Source of the DNA: Coptodactyla brooksi | Taxonomy: Eukaryota > Arthropoda > Insecta > Coleoptera > Scarabaeidae | Length of the DNA stretch: 20,842 nt | Direction of reading: 5' to 3' | Assembly (NCBI GenBank): GCA_033557675.1 | Contig: JAWQRM010000635.1 | Span: 1 to 20,842, forward strand | Shown here: one piece after another, positions 19,729 through 20,842 of the stretch | Numbering within the stretch: the stretch's first letter is position 1 | Layout of the letters: the number at the start of each line of letters is the position of its first letter | Made by a program: the position numbers and the translations under genes | The notes under the pieces: model-generated | Told to the model about the DNA's origin: nothing | Database searches by the model: none | The model's input: the letters and a program-made list of their open reading frames with translations, nothing else

Positions 19729-20467
19729 CTGAAAAATTAAGCCTAACGTAAAAAACCTTCTATTATCGAATTCAAAAGTATTGAATCGTGTGTTTGAAAG
19801 CTTATATTTCTGAAACTACCTCACGGAAACAATTGAAAGAGGCCTCGTTACAATCGGCATTCATTTCTTAATGTCACACGAAAAGCGCAATTTTTTTATC
19901 AGCCGTTTACCTGCATCTGGCGATGAAAGCAAAAAGGTGCCCATTTTTTTTGTAAATTTCGTGTTTACAATTTTTGTACTATGTCGTTATCTCATAAACG
20001 CTTTATCGGACGCGAACGCAATTAAGTTCCAAACAATGCTAACGTATTTTTATACGTCACGGCTATATTAAAATAACACAAAATGTATTCTATAATTTTT
20101 TAGAGCTAATTATAGAATGGCGTTTTCGGTTTATCTCTGACCAATAAATAGAAAGAGCACGCTACATTCAGAAAGTAAGTTTCCCACCGCCAGCTGTTAT
20201 CAGTATTGTGGGTAAACCTAAAGAAACCTGTTCTCTGTTGGTTTATTATTGCGGTTAGAATTCAATTTTAAGGGCATATCAATAAGAGCACAACAATTTG
20301 CTTTTTATTGTTACCGAATAAAAGAGTACACATGTTTTTAAGATTTCTGAAGTTAAAATAGCTAAACCACCCACAGTTGTGGTTAACAGCGTTGTATGTT
20401 ATCCATAATTGTCTAATAAGCTAGGTGAAATAAACTTAAAGTACACGTGCTTAATAATAGCCGGGTA
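19729..20467. other. protease intron or upstream DNA, no exon seen
   Basis: No frame with protease motifs was found. A perfect 11-bp inverted repeat, ATTCTATAATT at 20087-20097 and AATTATAGAAT at 20108-20118, could form a hairpin. The GCTGTTA..GTGGGT block near 20192 recurs, weakly and inverted, near 20370. Confidence 0.4.
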
Positions 20468-20715
20468 AAAACTAGTTGATGTGTACATCCCGCATGACTT
20501 TCTCTTACCTTGACCCTATTTCAATTATGACAACAATTTCGTAATGTGTTTTAGAAAATATTGAAGAAATCTTTTAACCGTCCTGAAATGTGAATTTGGG
20601 TAATTTTTAAAATAAACCAAACACCCTGTATATTCAAAAGTTGTTTCGAAAAATTTTCTCCAGTCAAAAAGAGCAACAGTTCTAAACAAAATTTTACATT
20701 CGTACCTGTCATCTT
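20468..20715 (+). repeat. dispersed repeat copy near right edge
   Basis: Same family as the HEAT-gene inverted repeats. It has the TGTACATCCCGCATGACTTT block, TCTCTTACCTTGACCC, AATAAACCAAACACCCTGTA and CATTCGTACCTGTCAT in order. A 65-codon minus-strand frame through it has no support as a gene. Confidence 0.75.
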
Positions 20716-20769
20716 TTTTCAAAAATGTGAAGCTAATGTATAATATTTGTATAGTATAAATATATATTA

Positions 20770-20842
20770 TTGTATTTAAAATATTATTATATTTAAAATA
20801 TTATTATATTTAGAATATTATTATATTTTAAATATTATTATA
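20770..20842. repeat. 17-bp AT-rich tandem repeat
   Basis: Four units of about ATTTAAAATATTATTAT, with single-base changes, run into the window edge. This is a minisatellite; its full length cannot be seen. Confidence 0.85.

Noticed and set aside
20190..20400. Weak inverted ends suggesting another MITE
   Set aside because: Only partial similarity by eye and no target duplication found.
20525..20722. 65-codon minus-strand frame as a small gene
   Set aside because: It lies wholly inside a dispersed repeat whose other copies do not keep the frame.

Overview
This is eukaryotic, AT-rich DNA, almost certainly from an insect and plausibly a beetle. The genes have many short introns (about 50-60 nt, GT-AG plus one apparent GC-AG). 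Identifiable products are insect-like: Sm-D2, TRAPPC2/sedlin, a CLIP-type S1 protease and a brain prohormone. Much of the space between genes is fossil DNA transposons. The beetle assignment is inference from protein flavour, not a measured result.

Layout from left to right. Positions 60-722 hold a decayed piggyBac-type transposase. Positions 1034-1270 on the minus strand are a possible small gene or last exon that I cannot identify. Positions 1746-2166 on the plus strand encode complete Sm-D2, whose ATG is split by a 64-nt intron. Positions 2900-4596 are a broken, intron-containing Tc1/mariner-superfamily transposase, interrupted by a 491-bp non-autonomous element with long terminal inverted repeats and a TA target duplication. 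Positions 5712-9435 on the plus strand encode a roughly 1069-residue all-helical HEAT/ARM-like protein in nine exons, flanked by two inverted copies of a 0.9-1.1 kb repeat (4611-5506 and 9481-10547). Positions 11000-11140 contain a mariner transposase relic on the minus strand. Positions 11485-11957 on the minus strand encode complete TRAPPC2. Positions 12100-14600 hold two adjacent tandem-repeat arrays of about 190 and 200-220 bp units. Positions 15008-17658 on the plus strand encode a 606-residue secreted, dibasic-site-rich precursor with a Cys-rich C-terminal domain, probably prohormone-4-like. Positions 18490-19728 on the minus strand are the 3' exons of a trypsin-like serine protease whose 5' exons, including the catalytic His, are not visible and probably lie past the right edge. 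A 17-bp AT-rich tandem repeat ends the window.

The genes do not form a pathway. Sm-D2 (splicing), TRAPPC2 (ER-Golgi transport), the HEAT protein, the neuropeptide precursor and the protease are independent units. The unusual content is the unidentified HEAT gene between inverted repeats, the candidate bioactive peptides of the prohormone, the double satellite block, and a dispersed repeat family carrying a splice-donor-like core.
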